From Isoetes taiwanensis (Eukaryota > Streptophyta > Lycopodiopsida > Isoetales > Isoetaceae), in the NCBI GenBank assembly GCA_021234155.1, contig JAJEKV010000001.1, forward strand, positions 25,159,189 to 25,223,188: a stretch of 64,000 nucleotides of DNA, read 5' to 3'. This document shows positions 11,647 through 22,299 of the stretch, piece by piece. The first letter of the stretch is position 1, and each line of letters begins with the position of its first letter. The translations under genes and the position numbers were made by a program. The notes under the pieces were generated by a model that saw only the letters and a program-made list of their open reading frames with translations, was not told where the DNA came from and did not search any database.

Positions 11647-11675
<29 letters not shown>
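11626..11675. repeat. (TTATC)n microsatellite, about 10 units
   Basis: Ten near-perfect TTATC units follow directly on the 3' end of mitochondrial rRNA segment B. The rRNA normally continues with a CTATC-like run here, and this is a plausible seed for slippage. Confidence 0.95.
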
Positions 11676-11677
<2 letters not shown>

Positions 11678-13026
11678 TGGATTGGTCACATCCATATTTT
11701 TCTATTATCTATCTTTCTATTTCATGCTTTAACTTGGTTAAATCAAAAGCTTTCATCGCAAATTCCAGTAACATATCATAGACTAAGAAGAAGAAGATAG
11801 TGGGGGCGATATATAGTATTTTCTAAGGTAGCCTAATATCTTCTTAAATAGTGATTTTTAAGATGGATATACACTATTCCACATAGAATATCATTTTTTT
11901 TTAAGGTTTCTTCAAAGCTTCATGCATTTTAGTGTGAGTAGTTCCATCGAGAATCCTTGTATGAGTTGTTTATAGCTATATCTTACAAGAAGAATAAACT
12001 AGAAATAACTTTACAGCTCTTAAACGATTAAATCTAACTTTATAACATTTAAAATTACAATTATACCATGCCTATAAGAAAGTATTTAGATTTGTCAAAC
12101 AATATTTTATGAAGCTCAAATTGATCAAATGATGTGTCTACTTACAATTCACATAGAAAACCGATTTGCAAATACACATGAAGGTGCATGATTGTTGATC
12201 TTGTAAGAATATATGATTCACCTAAAGAAGAACTTCTTTAACTTCATGCATAAATGAGGAAATGAATGATGTTTCGCCTAAAATTAAGATAACTAGGCAT
12301 TTAAACGTAAAAGAATGTAGGTCATCACACACGGTCTTGGGAGTTTTACCAAATGTGACATGGGCGTGTTATCACTTTCTATTATAAAGGTTATAAAATA
12401 CTAAAACTAAAACTTTTGAACCATTTCTCGATTTATGCCTGACTTGGGATCTTTGAAGGCTACATATGGGAGATACAATCTTTGAAGTGACACGAGACTC
12501 TATTGATTAAAATCTATTACCAACTGGTATTTATGGCATCACAACTAAGAATATGACATATGAAATGAAATATGGCCATCAGCTTAGTTGGATAGAGAAA
12601 GGTGGCCCAGAAGAACGAGTACTAGGTCAAATCCAAACGTCAAGTTGAACGTTGATGTGTGGGTTGATGCACGTACACATTAAAAACTTGTATTGTTATT
12701 GTGCAATGGATATACGTTGTGAAATCGAAGGGGATATGCAAAATCATTGGAGCCAGAACGTGAACCACATGTTGGACCACATTTGGGAAGGGGCAGAGAG
12801 AAACATAGAGAAACATGGGAAGCGTTCAAGGCTATAAGGCTTTGCAAAAGGTTACTGATAAATAAAAAATTCTTTATGCTTCGAAGATAGATAGATAAAT
12901 AGATAGATAGTATTTTGAAAGAAAAAGAAAACACAACGAAGCTAGGCCTATGGGCCACAATGAAAGGCCCAAAGAGGTGGTGGTTGAATTGGCAAATGTC
13001 AATGGTTGGCCAGAAAGGAAAAGGCC
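11676..13026. other. AT-rich non-coding stretch with a GATA run
   Basis: No gene is supported; the only open frames are short and look random. A GATA/AATA microsatellite lies at 12888-12912 and is followed by TATTTTGAAAG. GATA runs followed by TATTTT/ATTTT also occur at 21476-21500 (reverse sense) and 40130-40143, so a shared element end is possible. Confidence 0.5.
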
Positions 13027-13052
13027 CACGTGGGGAATCTGAATGCCACGTG
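13027..13052. promoter_or_regulatory. Pair of G-box motifs (CACGTG)
   Basis: Two perfect CACGTG palindromes lie at 13027-13032 and 13047-13052, exactly 20 bp apart (about two helical turns). G-boxes bind bZIP and bHLH factors in plants. The local base composition is richer in GC than the flanks, and a TATA-like TTTTATAAAG lies near 13472. No intact gene follows, so this could be an orphaned promoter fragment. Both motifs persist in copy B (46091-46096, 46105-46110). Confidence 0.45.
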
Positions 13053-13109
13053 TGCAGATTGCCAGCCCAGCAAATCTAATTCCCTGCAAAAATTCGGACC
13101 AGGTTCTGG

Positions 13110-13275
13110 CATGGCTGGCACTTTGTAATCGGCGCCGCTAGATTTGGACCACCCCCCCAAAAAAAAAAAAAAAAAAGCTGGCACTTTGTCGTCTGGCGCC
13201 GAAAAAAAAAAAAAAAACCTTCTCGTCGGTTTTTAAACTTGAGCGTAGGAAAAGAAAAGCCTTCTCGTCGGTTGT
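13110..13275. repeat. Short local direct repeats with A-runs
   Basis: GCTGGCACTTTGT followed by GGCGCCG occurs at about 13113 and 13178. CCTTCTCGTCGGTT occurs at about 13218 and 13259. A-runs of 15-18 bases lie in between. This looks like slippage or small duplications in a promoter-like stretch. Confidence 0.6.
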
Positions 13276-14559
13276 TGGGATTGCAATCTCGCAACAGACA
13301 GAAACTTTCGGCTGCTCTGCTCTCCCGTTATCACCGCATCCTCGTTCCTTGGAACCAAAGCAAGGCAGACAGCCGAATTCGAAGAGATTAAAAACCACAA
13401 ACAAAAACAATTGTCACCGCCCACCCGACCAATCCCCTTTCCTTGCTTAGTTGTTTCGGGCAATTTGATTTTATAAAGCTTCCGCACTTTTTGTTCATTT
13501 GTGGCACAAATATTTTAAATGTTCGATTTCATTTTTTTTTTTTGGCATTCGAATACGATAACATGAGCAAATAGTGTGGGATAAGGACTAGCTCCAAAGT
13601 TCATATTCAATGGCCTTCCCTTTGCCTGCCTCTCCTACCCTAGTCTTCTATAAAAACTCAATGGATGATAAAACTCCTATATTATTCTATTCTATTCTAT
13701 AATACTCCTTGGGAATTTGCACCAAAGTGTGTGAGGTGAAGAACAGGCCCACAACACTATACAACTATGTTGTACACTGATGACCAACAGAGTGGCATGT
13801 GTTTCCAAAGTTTTTCTAACAGAGTGGCATGTGTTTCCTAACTCCTAGAATCAAGGCATCACAAGGCTAAGGCTATATATAGCAGTTGGCAATATTAAGA
13901 TAGGTGTAGCAAGATAATTGAACTGTTGCACATTAGATCAATGACCTGGAAAATTGCTAGGTAACTTTTCTTTAGCCCGTTGTACATGTCAACATCCTAT
14001 GAACATTATGTTCTTATGTGATGAAAAGCAACTGGAAAATTTAGCTGACGAAACTGAGTGAACTGGGAAAGGTCATGAGAATTTGTTATAACTTTTACAA
14101 CACATTAACATCTTATGGATCTGATGGTCCTACATGCCCCTTCCCAACTTAGTAATACTTGTAATCAAACTAATTCGTGCCCACTGTATGGAGAATAAGC
14201 CGGTTCAATTAGTCGATGTTATGGGGATGGTTGGAAGTCGTGATGCAATGGGCATTGTTGATGTTATGGATGTGTCTCATAGACTAGTTTTTCTCTAACA
14301 GATGTTACAAATATGGTATCTAGAACCCTGTGTGTGTATGCCATGTTAACAAATTAGGACTAAGATGCAACTAAAATTGTGTATATGTATCATAGATGGA
14401 GTAGGACTTTTAACATGCATAGAAGGAACTCTTAGATAGAACCCTTAGTCAAACATAGGAGAGGCATTTAACTCGTCGGCCAAGGCAATGCCCTCCAATC
14501 TCGTTTATGTGAATGCATACATGATGGCATCAATGTTATGTAAATGAAAGAAGCCAATT
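13276..14559. other. Unassigned stretch with a 32-bp tandem repeat
   Basis: No gene is recognised. AACAGAGTGGCATGTGTTTCC occurs twice in tandem (about 13788-13849), and a TTCTA run lies near 13685. The 14480-14560 end grades into the 3' end of the LINE that follows on the minus strand. Confidence 0.45.
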
Positions 14560-15958
14560 TAGTCCAACTGAATTCGATTGAATTGTATTTTATCATCCAC
14601 GAAGATCAGATGGCTTATGGGACCGAAACAAAGAACTGCCACTGTCCAGAATTAAAGATCACCCAATCCTCGAAGGGTTTTTGAGGGAAAAATATTTGCA
14701 ATAATAGGCTTATTGATAAATTATACGTCTCTACAAGATTGTGTGGTCGTCAAGGACATAATTGAGCCCAATATCCAATATCTCCTAGATGTAAGACTCC
14801 GTGTGTTCATCATGACATGTAACAGTTGGTTAGGTGTAACCAACCCCTCATAGTGTGCCCGGATGGGTGCAAATGCTGGGCAATGCTAAACAATGTGACC
14901 CTCATCTTTAATACTTCTAGCCGACAGCATTGGCAGGCACTCTATTCTCACTCTTCCCGGACCCAATTGCCCTATAGACACATGACTACAGTGTAGGCGA
15001 GGTTTAGAAGGCGCGAGTTCTCAATGCTTAACACTTTTTGGCAATGGAGGATGTGACGCTCCAGAGCAGCTCTTTGAGGTGGCAGAAACCTGATCTCTTG
15101 AAGAAGAATTTGGTATGGGACCATGAATTTGAAACCAAAAGCTTGCATCAGAAAGGCTTTTTGTACTAGTTCCAAGTCCTTCCAAGTAGCAAATGATATC
15201 ACTAGTTCCTATATTTCATTCCATACAGTAGTACTGGCTCCACCAACACCCTAAACAAGTGCGACTGGTATGGCCAGTCATAAAATTCTACTATATGACC
15301 GTTGTTTTGCATTGCATAGTAGGTCTTCCAGTTTGCCGCCACCCGTTGCCTAATACAAGTGACCCAATTATGTTGTTGTAGTGAACTTCACTCCCAAGTA
15401 CTCGTATGTTTGCATTACCTCCACATCTTGACCTCGATAAGTGAAGCGAGACTGTAGATGACACCAGGAGCACCTTAGCTTTGGCCAGAACGACATGCAT
15501 TCTAGTTGCTTGGCAAAAAGTACCTGAGGCATCCAAATGTTGTTGCATACTCGCAGGCAGTTATGCTAGGAGATCAATGTCATCTGCATATATTAACTGA
15601 CGAATGATATAGTGAGCAAGACAAACACCCCTCCCCCCCCCTCCCCTCCCCCCCCTCCAAAACACACCTCTATGTTGTGTAAGCCCATCTTGAAGCTGAT
15701 CAATGTACAATCCAAACGACGTGGGACATAATGGGCATCCCTACTCAATACTACTATTGATAATTATGCATGAGGGTGGCATTCATACTGAGCAAGTTTA
15801 TATAACCTGTAAATTGCATTTTGTATTTACTATAACCTCTCGGTGTCATTAACCTTTCCCAGAACGTCTCCCTAGGGACTGTGGCACAAATCTCGTCACT
15901 TGTTCTGTTGTCCTCTATCAACACGCAAGGTGAAAATGTGGTCGATGGTGGAGTTTTG
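14560..15958 (-). mobile_element. LINE reverse transcriptase to 3' end, minus strand, cut by an LTR element
   Basis: Reading the minus strand from 15958 down, pieces in shifted frames match non-LTR RT: LIEDNRTSDEICATVPRE (start of the RT palm), a GLYIDP-like stretch, QQHLDASGTFCQATRM, then VPYQILLQEIRFLPPQRAAL and a 3' tail whose UTR motif (GAGGGAAAAAT...) is shared with other LINE copies here. The copy holds many frameshifts and stops and cannot make protein. It ends at 14560-14590 in CAATT/AATTG-rich sequence. Its 5' side is cut at 15959 by the LTR of the next element, which therefore inserted later. Confidence 0.8.
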
Positions 15959-16325
15959 TGACGAGCCTGCTGAGTTGATCCTCCTGGCAACTCGGGATCT
16001 TGTCAATCTTGTACTAATTCTAGGTTGGTGTGACAAACAGATTTATATAGTGAAGAATTGAATCTTCCTTGGATTTGAAATTGGCCATTCTTATATATAA
16101 AGTATCCATCATATGCAACAACCATATAATCCAAAATTCTCCATTAACCACGATCCACAACTGCAATGCCACCATCCACCTGACCACCGCCATGCTCATT
16201 CACTCCACATGCACTTACTGAGGTTAGTCTTCATTGCCTCTGCATGCATGGAGATACACTGGAATCTTGGATACAAAGGCATAAGCACAACCAAACAAAA
16301 GATTCTAGATTAGTATAGTGCTAGA
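15959..16325 (-). repeat. 3' LTR (left repeat) of the small LTR element
   Basis: It begins TGACGAGCCTGC and shares ATTGGCCATTCTTATATA, AAGTATCCATCATATGC, CACCATCCACCTGACCACCG and AAAGATTCTAG with the right repeat. Its outer edge abuts LINE RT sequence. Confidence 0.75.
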
Positions 16326-18432
16326 GGAAATACCAAACATGTAGAGATAGTCAAAGTACTAAAACATCATAAAATAGCTCCGGGACAATGGGAAGCTCAG
16401 CCAGCCTACATGCAGGCCCTATTAGCAGAGAGATGCCCAGCCAGCTCACATTCCGGGGCTCCTTGGCGAAGTTGGTGGGGTGAACCTCGTACGCGCATAC
16501 CCTTCCCAGCCCACGTCTGGCACTAGAGTCACAAAGGTGACGTAGCATCCTCGCCAGGAGAAGTACATCCAGTGTCACAGAGAACAAGAATACTACAGAG
16601 GAACACAGACGACATGAGCATGCCGGAGCAACCTAGGCCACCGAACCTAGAAGCCCGACCCCAGAGGATCCAAGAGACATCAAAATACCATGACAACAGT
16701 GGAACAATGCAAAGACCATAACATGTGATGTTCATTACAATATTCACTAAACATGTGCCTAGATCTTGCCATTGCCAAGGCTGCCTATACAATCTCATGT
16801 CAAAGTAGCTAACTCATTGGTGAAGATTATGATCACAATCCAAACATGTCGAGGAAGTCACAAGTCTGGCTATCATGTTGATGTAAACCCAACACCTATG
16901 TACTTCATCTGTTACGCCAACATTGCTCCATGCTATAGCTGTACTCAAAAGTCTCCATATAAGCTTCATACGACTCTCTTGGCCAAACTACTCTATCCCA
17001 TATCATGCCTTACTTTCAAAAGTTCCATCTCAATAGTTATAATTCAATCATTAGCTATAGTTTTAATATATATTTCGATATAAACCTACTTTCCACGGAA
17101 AAGACATTTAAACATGCAACTAATGAAAAATCTCAGAACCTAGCATCTCCACCTAAGAATCAATATACCATGATGACCGCAACCGCATGTAATCCTTGCC
17201 ACATTATTCTGAATCATAGCTCCACCTTTAGGAGCCAAAGAACAAAGATGGCACAAATCTAAAACTTCATGCTCAACTTGCCGATTAGCTACCCAGATGC
17301 CCATATTCTCCTTTACTTATGTCAAGGAGGATCTACTTAAGAGCCATCTCAGAGGTCAATCTGTCAGGTTCTTTACCATTTTAGAGATATTAATCCTTAT
17401 ATTTCTTAGTTAACTCCTTAGATTAGCACAAACAACAAAAAATGAAATGTGACCGATCACTTCCAAAAGTTTTAGACGTCCAACAAAGAAGGTTCGAGAC
17501 ATGCCCAATCTGTTGATTCAAGTCTATATCAGCACTTCCCAAGCATTTTCAGACCTTCTTGCCTCAAAAGTAGGCTTCCAAAGATGTTCTACTCACTAGT
17601 TATCTTCCGTAGCCTTATGAGCCTCCAACCAATTCATAATTTATCATATTTGCATGCAAAAATCATGTACAGACTAATCATGGCAACTCGTAGCATCTCA
17701 ATTTATCAATAATAAAACCCACCTGAGAATTTCTTCATGCATAGACCTCTGGACCCCTTGCAATTGATTGCACCTCCAAAGATCGTCTTCTAACTCCAAG
17801 AATCAAACTGCAGAAGAACATACATCGTGCAGTCAATTCTGACTCAGCATCACTATTTCTGTCATAACTTTTTCATAGGATGAATTTTGGGTGATTCATT
17901 CCAGAAAGTGTACTCAAAAATCTTTCAAACAAAAGAAAAATCGTAAAAAAAGGATCTCGGATTACCGAGATATGTTGCTTCAAAGTTCGGGCTCCAAAAC
18001 TGCCCATAATTGCTCCCTGTCTTCATGCTCTGCAACAATCCATTCTCCAAAGAGACAAAGCCCTGGTCTCATGCTACATACATGCGATGAATATGTATAT
18101 ATATACATAAATACGTATATTGACCCATAAGGTGGCCAGGACCGTTACAGTCTCCCCTTCAAAAATTTAACCCATTTCCTCATGGGTCGATCATTGATTT
18201 GGCGAAGCAATCCTCCAACAACTTATAGAATCAATATGAAATGCCAACTTATTCACTAATCCATACCTCAACATCATCAAGAGTTGCTCTTGCTTATACG
18301 GAGACTTCTCCCTTGACATACTTCTATGGTAACCACGAAGCCTCTAAATACTACTCCTCCTCCTCAGGATAGCATTTCTAGATTTCTCTGGAATCCACAG
18401 ATCGTAATGTCAACACCCAAGGATCCAACATT

Positions 18433-18444
18433 GCTCTGATACCA
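18433..18444 (-). other. Primer-binding site, initiator Met-tRNA type
   Basis: On the minus strand this reads TGGTATCAGAGC, the standard plant LTR-element primer site complementary to the 3' end of initiator Met-tRNA. It lies 4 bp inside the right-hand LTR, which fixes the element's orientation. Confidence 0.85.
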
Positions 18445-18448
18445 ATTG

Positions 18449-18809
18449 TGACGAGCCTGCCGGGTTGACCCTAATTCTAGGATGGTGGGACAAACAATTT
18501 GATATGGTGAAGAACTGAATCTTCATTGCATTTGAAATTGGCCATTCTTATATACGAAGTATCCATCATATGCAACAACAATGTCTAGAGGAAACAATAT
18601 CCTCAATACATTCATAATATCTAACTCAACATATAATCCAGAATTCTCCCTTAACCACGATCCATAGCTGCAATGCCACCATCCACCTGACCACCGCCAT
18701 GCTCATTCACTGCACATGCACTTACTGGGGTTAGTCCTCGTGACAAAGTGGGGATACAAAGGCATAGCACAAGCAAATAAAAGATTCTAGGTGAGTATAG
18801 TGCTAGACA
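18449..18809 (-). repeat. 5' LTR (right repeat) of the small LTR element
   Basis: It starts TGACGAGCC and ends GCTAGACA on the plus strand, so on the minus strand it has TG...CA termini. It includes a local stretch (about 18595-18635) not seen in the left repeat. Confidence 0.75.
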
Positions 18810-21475
18810 AGGCCTATGTATCATGAATAGACAAGCAAAAAATGTATCATGATAGTCAGTACCATAAACTCTGGGATATGGCCTTGAGGTTATAAGTACT
18901 TAATTCATTAAAAAAATTCGTGCATTCATTTCTTCCATATATTAACATCTGGAAAATTGATTGCTTCATCATATATTTTTGGCTCAACAACACAGCTCTA
19001 GTGCCTAATGAATGCGAGGACTTTTCTGACTTTCATCTCTGACTAGATGGGATGTATTAGAAATCAATTTTCCATCCGTTTTGCAACCATCAACTTCTTT
19101 AACACTTTTGTTCTCCATTTCTCTAGTTACAACATCAACTTTATGATTCTTGTACATCTGCTTCTCTTCTTCCTCACTGAACCAAGCTTCTGGTGCAATT
19201 TCTGTTCAATAAACCAATTATGCATAGCTTAATATCATCAAACACTGCATCACAATGAATATGAACTTCATTATTTCAGGTTCATACGATACCCTTGATC
19301 CTCATATTACTAGATAGGTCTTTGCACTTCACAAATCCAAGTTAAACCAATTCTCCTTAAGCATATCTAGCATAATAACAGGGGGTTTTCTTTAAATTTT
19401 TATACGCTTTTTTAAATGGTTTTCCTATGATTTGATTGCCGTATTCGTGCAGGTGTACTAAATAGTATTTCTAGAGCGCATATATGCTAAACAAGCATAC
19501 TTTTCGAATAGTTCCACATATACTTTCTGATACCTGATTCCCTTAAAAAATGTACCTTTGACCAAAGCAAAAGATAAACATTATCGTAACAAGTAGCCAC
19601 ACAACTTCTACAGAGGTAAGATCATTCTTTATTTTTGCAACGTCATTTTGCTGTAATGAACACCTGCAAAGCGTTGACTAATGCCCTTCTCGCGACTCCA
19701 TGACTGCTCCTAAAGCATACTCTCTTCCTCAAATCTAGACTCGCTTTCAACTTCACCAAGATGTAAATTGATCGCTCGCAATGCCCATTATTTTAATAAG
19801 TAATAGCATATTATTCTTCGGGATGGCACTGTACAAAGTTATAGTTTAGAATTCCAAAGGTTTAGAAACATGGGGCTGAAATATTGTCTAGCTTCTTTCC
19901 AAGCATATAACCACATCATGTTGGGAACATTCATGAACCTTTAGTTGCTCATGATGTTTACCACATGGGGTCCCAAGTATATATATCACAACTAAAATAT
20001 AATAGATTTGCACTTAAATGGAACATTAACCAAGCATCAGAATATGCCTTTTCCTTTTATTGACAAAAGGTTCCAATAATGTCAAGGTCCATGTACATAA
20101 TCCCATGCATATACCATCTCCCATATTACGTGCCAATAGAATCACAGAGGAATCAAGTAGTTAAGATACTTATTGTCAACATATAATATTGAATTTATCG
20201 CGGTGGCCATATTCCTGTATTTGACGGACCAAATCAGAAGAAGGAAATACTCTCACGGCAAAGATTTCTCTCTACTGATCCATCTTCTGATAGTGGATGC
20301 ATGTCAGTAGGAATAAGCAGGATTGCGACCTATGCTAGTGCCTAGTATCTATAGAATACAGATTCATTTTTCATAACCACCATGGGATTGCCACTATTGA
20401 GCTCATTTTTTCTCCGAGACCTCAAACCCTCAACTTTTTCCATTGATACTCCACCCAATGGTAGCTAGTGGGTTTTGAGCTGGGTGTTACCTTAGTTGTT
20501 CTAATTTTTATTAAATATAAAGAAATTTATTGCGACGGCCTTGCAAATGGATTAAAGACTGTGATACATGATGTCCCACTAATTTGAATTTCATTGAGGG
20601 AGTGCATGAACATTATTTCTCTTTATGCTAATATTTAGCACAAACTATGTTCTTAAGACTACACATGTCAAGAAATAATAGTGAGGCACTTTTCTTTGAA
20701 TATTTTACAGTGCATATTATTCTACATATAGTATTTGAAGATTTTCCCTTCAAACTAAGTCTTGCATCAAAATCAAAGTTGAAACAGAACATGTTTTCTT
20801 AACTTTCCAACTCTCCCTCACAAGTCAATTGTATTTGCGTTGAAATATCATTGAATGTATCATGGGCCCTTTTAGTCCCTCTATTGGCAGCAATGGTTCA
20901 AAAATACGTTTGCTTACTACATTACTTGTTGTTTTGTCCTAATGATGATCTCCAATTGATCGACCAGCCAACAATCATAAAGACTAGTGGCTGCTTAAAT
21001 GTTATCTCTAAGCTAGTGATTAAATGTAATATTAGCAGGTAATTATAAGTTAGAAATCTTACCTTGTTATTGATAGGTACGTGGTAGTATATCTCTTTAG
21101 CTATATGCATTGATAACTATTTTATACATCCATATAATTGTTAATATACCTATATAATGATGGAAGAGATACATTTCACTTCGCCAGGCTTTCCACCATT
21201 CAACAAACTCAACCAGATCTCTCCAACAATTAGCAAATCTAATAATCAATGATCTCAAAACCATTGACCACCTGTCACTGAAAGTAAATATGCCAAAAAC
21301 CTCAAAACAAAGAGAAGTTGATTACTTTGGAGAAAAGGGAACATGAAAGATTACACACAGTTTTGCAAATCTTAGGTGTTTTTTTTTAGAGAAAAGGTAA
21401 GGCCTCTCATGTGAAAAGACTTGTATGGCCAGAAAAGAAAGTAAGCCATGCGCCTAGTGGCGTGACGTTAAAATA
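18810..21475. other. 2.7 kb of AT-rich sequence without a recognised gene
   Basis: No coding region is supported; open frames are short and lack known motifs. One stretch, 19365-19480, is a dispersed repeat also seen at 36735-36845. The rest may be decayed transposon sequence, but I cannot name it. Confidence 0.5.
19365..19480 (+). repeat. Dispersed repeat (partner 36735-36845)
   Basis: Shared blocks in the same order: TATCTARCATAATAA, GGGTTTYCTTTA, ATGGTTTTSCYATGATTT, CGTATTC and GTACTAAATAGTATTTCTAGAG. Divergence is moderate. The family is unknown. Confidence 0.7.
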
Positions 21476-21500
21476 CTATCTATCTATCTATCTATCTATC
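21476..21500. repeat. (CTAT)n microsatellite
   Basis: Six CTAT units follow ACGTTAAAATA. The complementary GATA run followed by a TTTTAAC-type sequence also ends the LINE piece at 40130-40160, so this may mark an element terminus. It recurs at about 54563-54588. Confidence 0.9.
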
Positions 21501-21531
21501 TTGCACGGTGTTTAAGTAAAAGAGGGGCTCA

Positions 21532-21615
21532 ACATGCATGCATTGCATGTATGTATGGTATGCGTGCACTGTGTGCATGCATAGCGTGCATGTAATGCAT
21601 GCATGTGTGCATGCC
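21532..21615. repeat. Alternating purine-pyrimidine tract rich in GCATGC/CATGCA
   Basis: About 80 bp are made almost wholly of CATG, TGCA and GTGCATGC steps, with several overlapping CATGCA (RY-type) motifs. Such alternation can adopt left-handed or cruciform DNA. The RY motif is also a seed-type regulatory element, but no gene is near. Confidence 0.7.
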
Positions 21616-22299
21616 AAGCCATAGGTCGGCAGTGCAAACTAACTAGAAATACACCCTGCAGTCTATAAATACTAGTGTCATACTTTCACACGAATACAAC
21701 AATACAATTATATGTAAACCATAGCAAAATGGCCATATATTTATTTATTTTGTGTGTCTCCTTATGATATTAGAGAAGAATACTGCAGAGACCTATGCAA
21801 CCTACGGGAAATCTCAATTCAGAACAATGGGTGCAGTACCATCCTATCAGGGTTCAAAACGCGATACCAACATCGACCGACTTGCAACATCTTGCAAATA
21901 AAAAGGCTGCAGACTTAGACATCATACAAGCAAAACCGTAAAAGAGGGTGAGGCCACAGATTGTCCCCTCCTGGCTAGCCTGTTCAATAGGGCACTTCAA
22001 AAAGACTTCTGCCCCTAATAGACCTCCAGCGGAGTGATTATATACGGCAGGTATCCTCATCGCCAACCAACTACCACAATCATGGTCACCTCATTATTGG
22101 CAAAACTTCTACCCATAATTCATGAGCAGCAATTGGCGACAAGCGCAGAGGAAATGGAGGTATGTGCCCTTATAAGGCAGTGTTTAGGCCTAGACACTCC
22201 ATCATTGATCATATTTTCACTTTGTGGATTGTGAAATAAGATAACAAAAATAAATGACAAGATCTGTATTGCTTCTTTGCAGATTTTGTGATTTTAACA
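21616..22299. other. Unassigned stretch
   Basis: No gene is supported. It includes the AT-rich lead-in to the LINE piece that starts near 22300. Confidence 0.4.

Larger units (their letters stand above)
15959..18809 (-). mobile_element. Small LTR retrotransposon without recognisable genes (LARD/TRIM-like)
   Basis: Direct LTR-like repeats of about 365 bp (15959-16325 and 18449-18809) bound about 2.1 kb. The element reads on the minus strand, because a primer-binding site complementary to initiator Met-tRNA sits just inside the right-hand repeat. The inner region shows no gag, protease, RT or integrase similarity I can recognise, so the element looks non-autonomous. The two repeats differ by many small changes, so it is old. 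It inserted into LINE sequence on its left. No target duplication could be confirmed. Confidence 0.7.

Noticed and set aside
16351-16798. Minus-strand frames of 78 and 89 codons inside the small LTR element
   Set aside because: They show no gag or pol similarity and overlap in different frames, so they are not called as genes.
21476-21500. CRISPR-like or satellite array
   Set aside because: It is a short tetranucleotide microsatellite with no spacer structure.
22034-22234. 66-codon plus-strand frame upstream of the LINE
   Set aside because: No recognisable motif, no codon-use support, and it does not survive as a frame in copy B.
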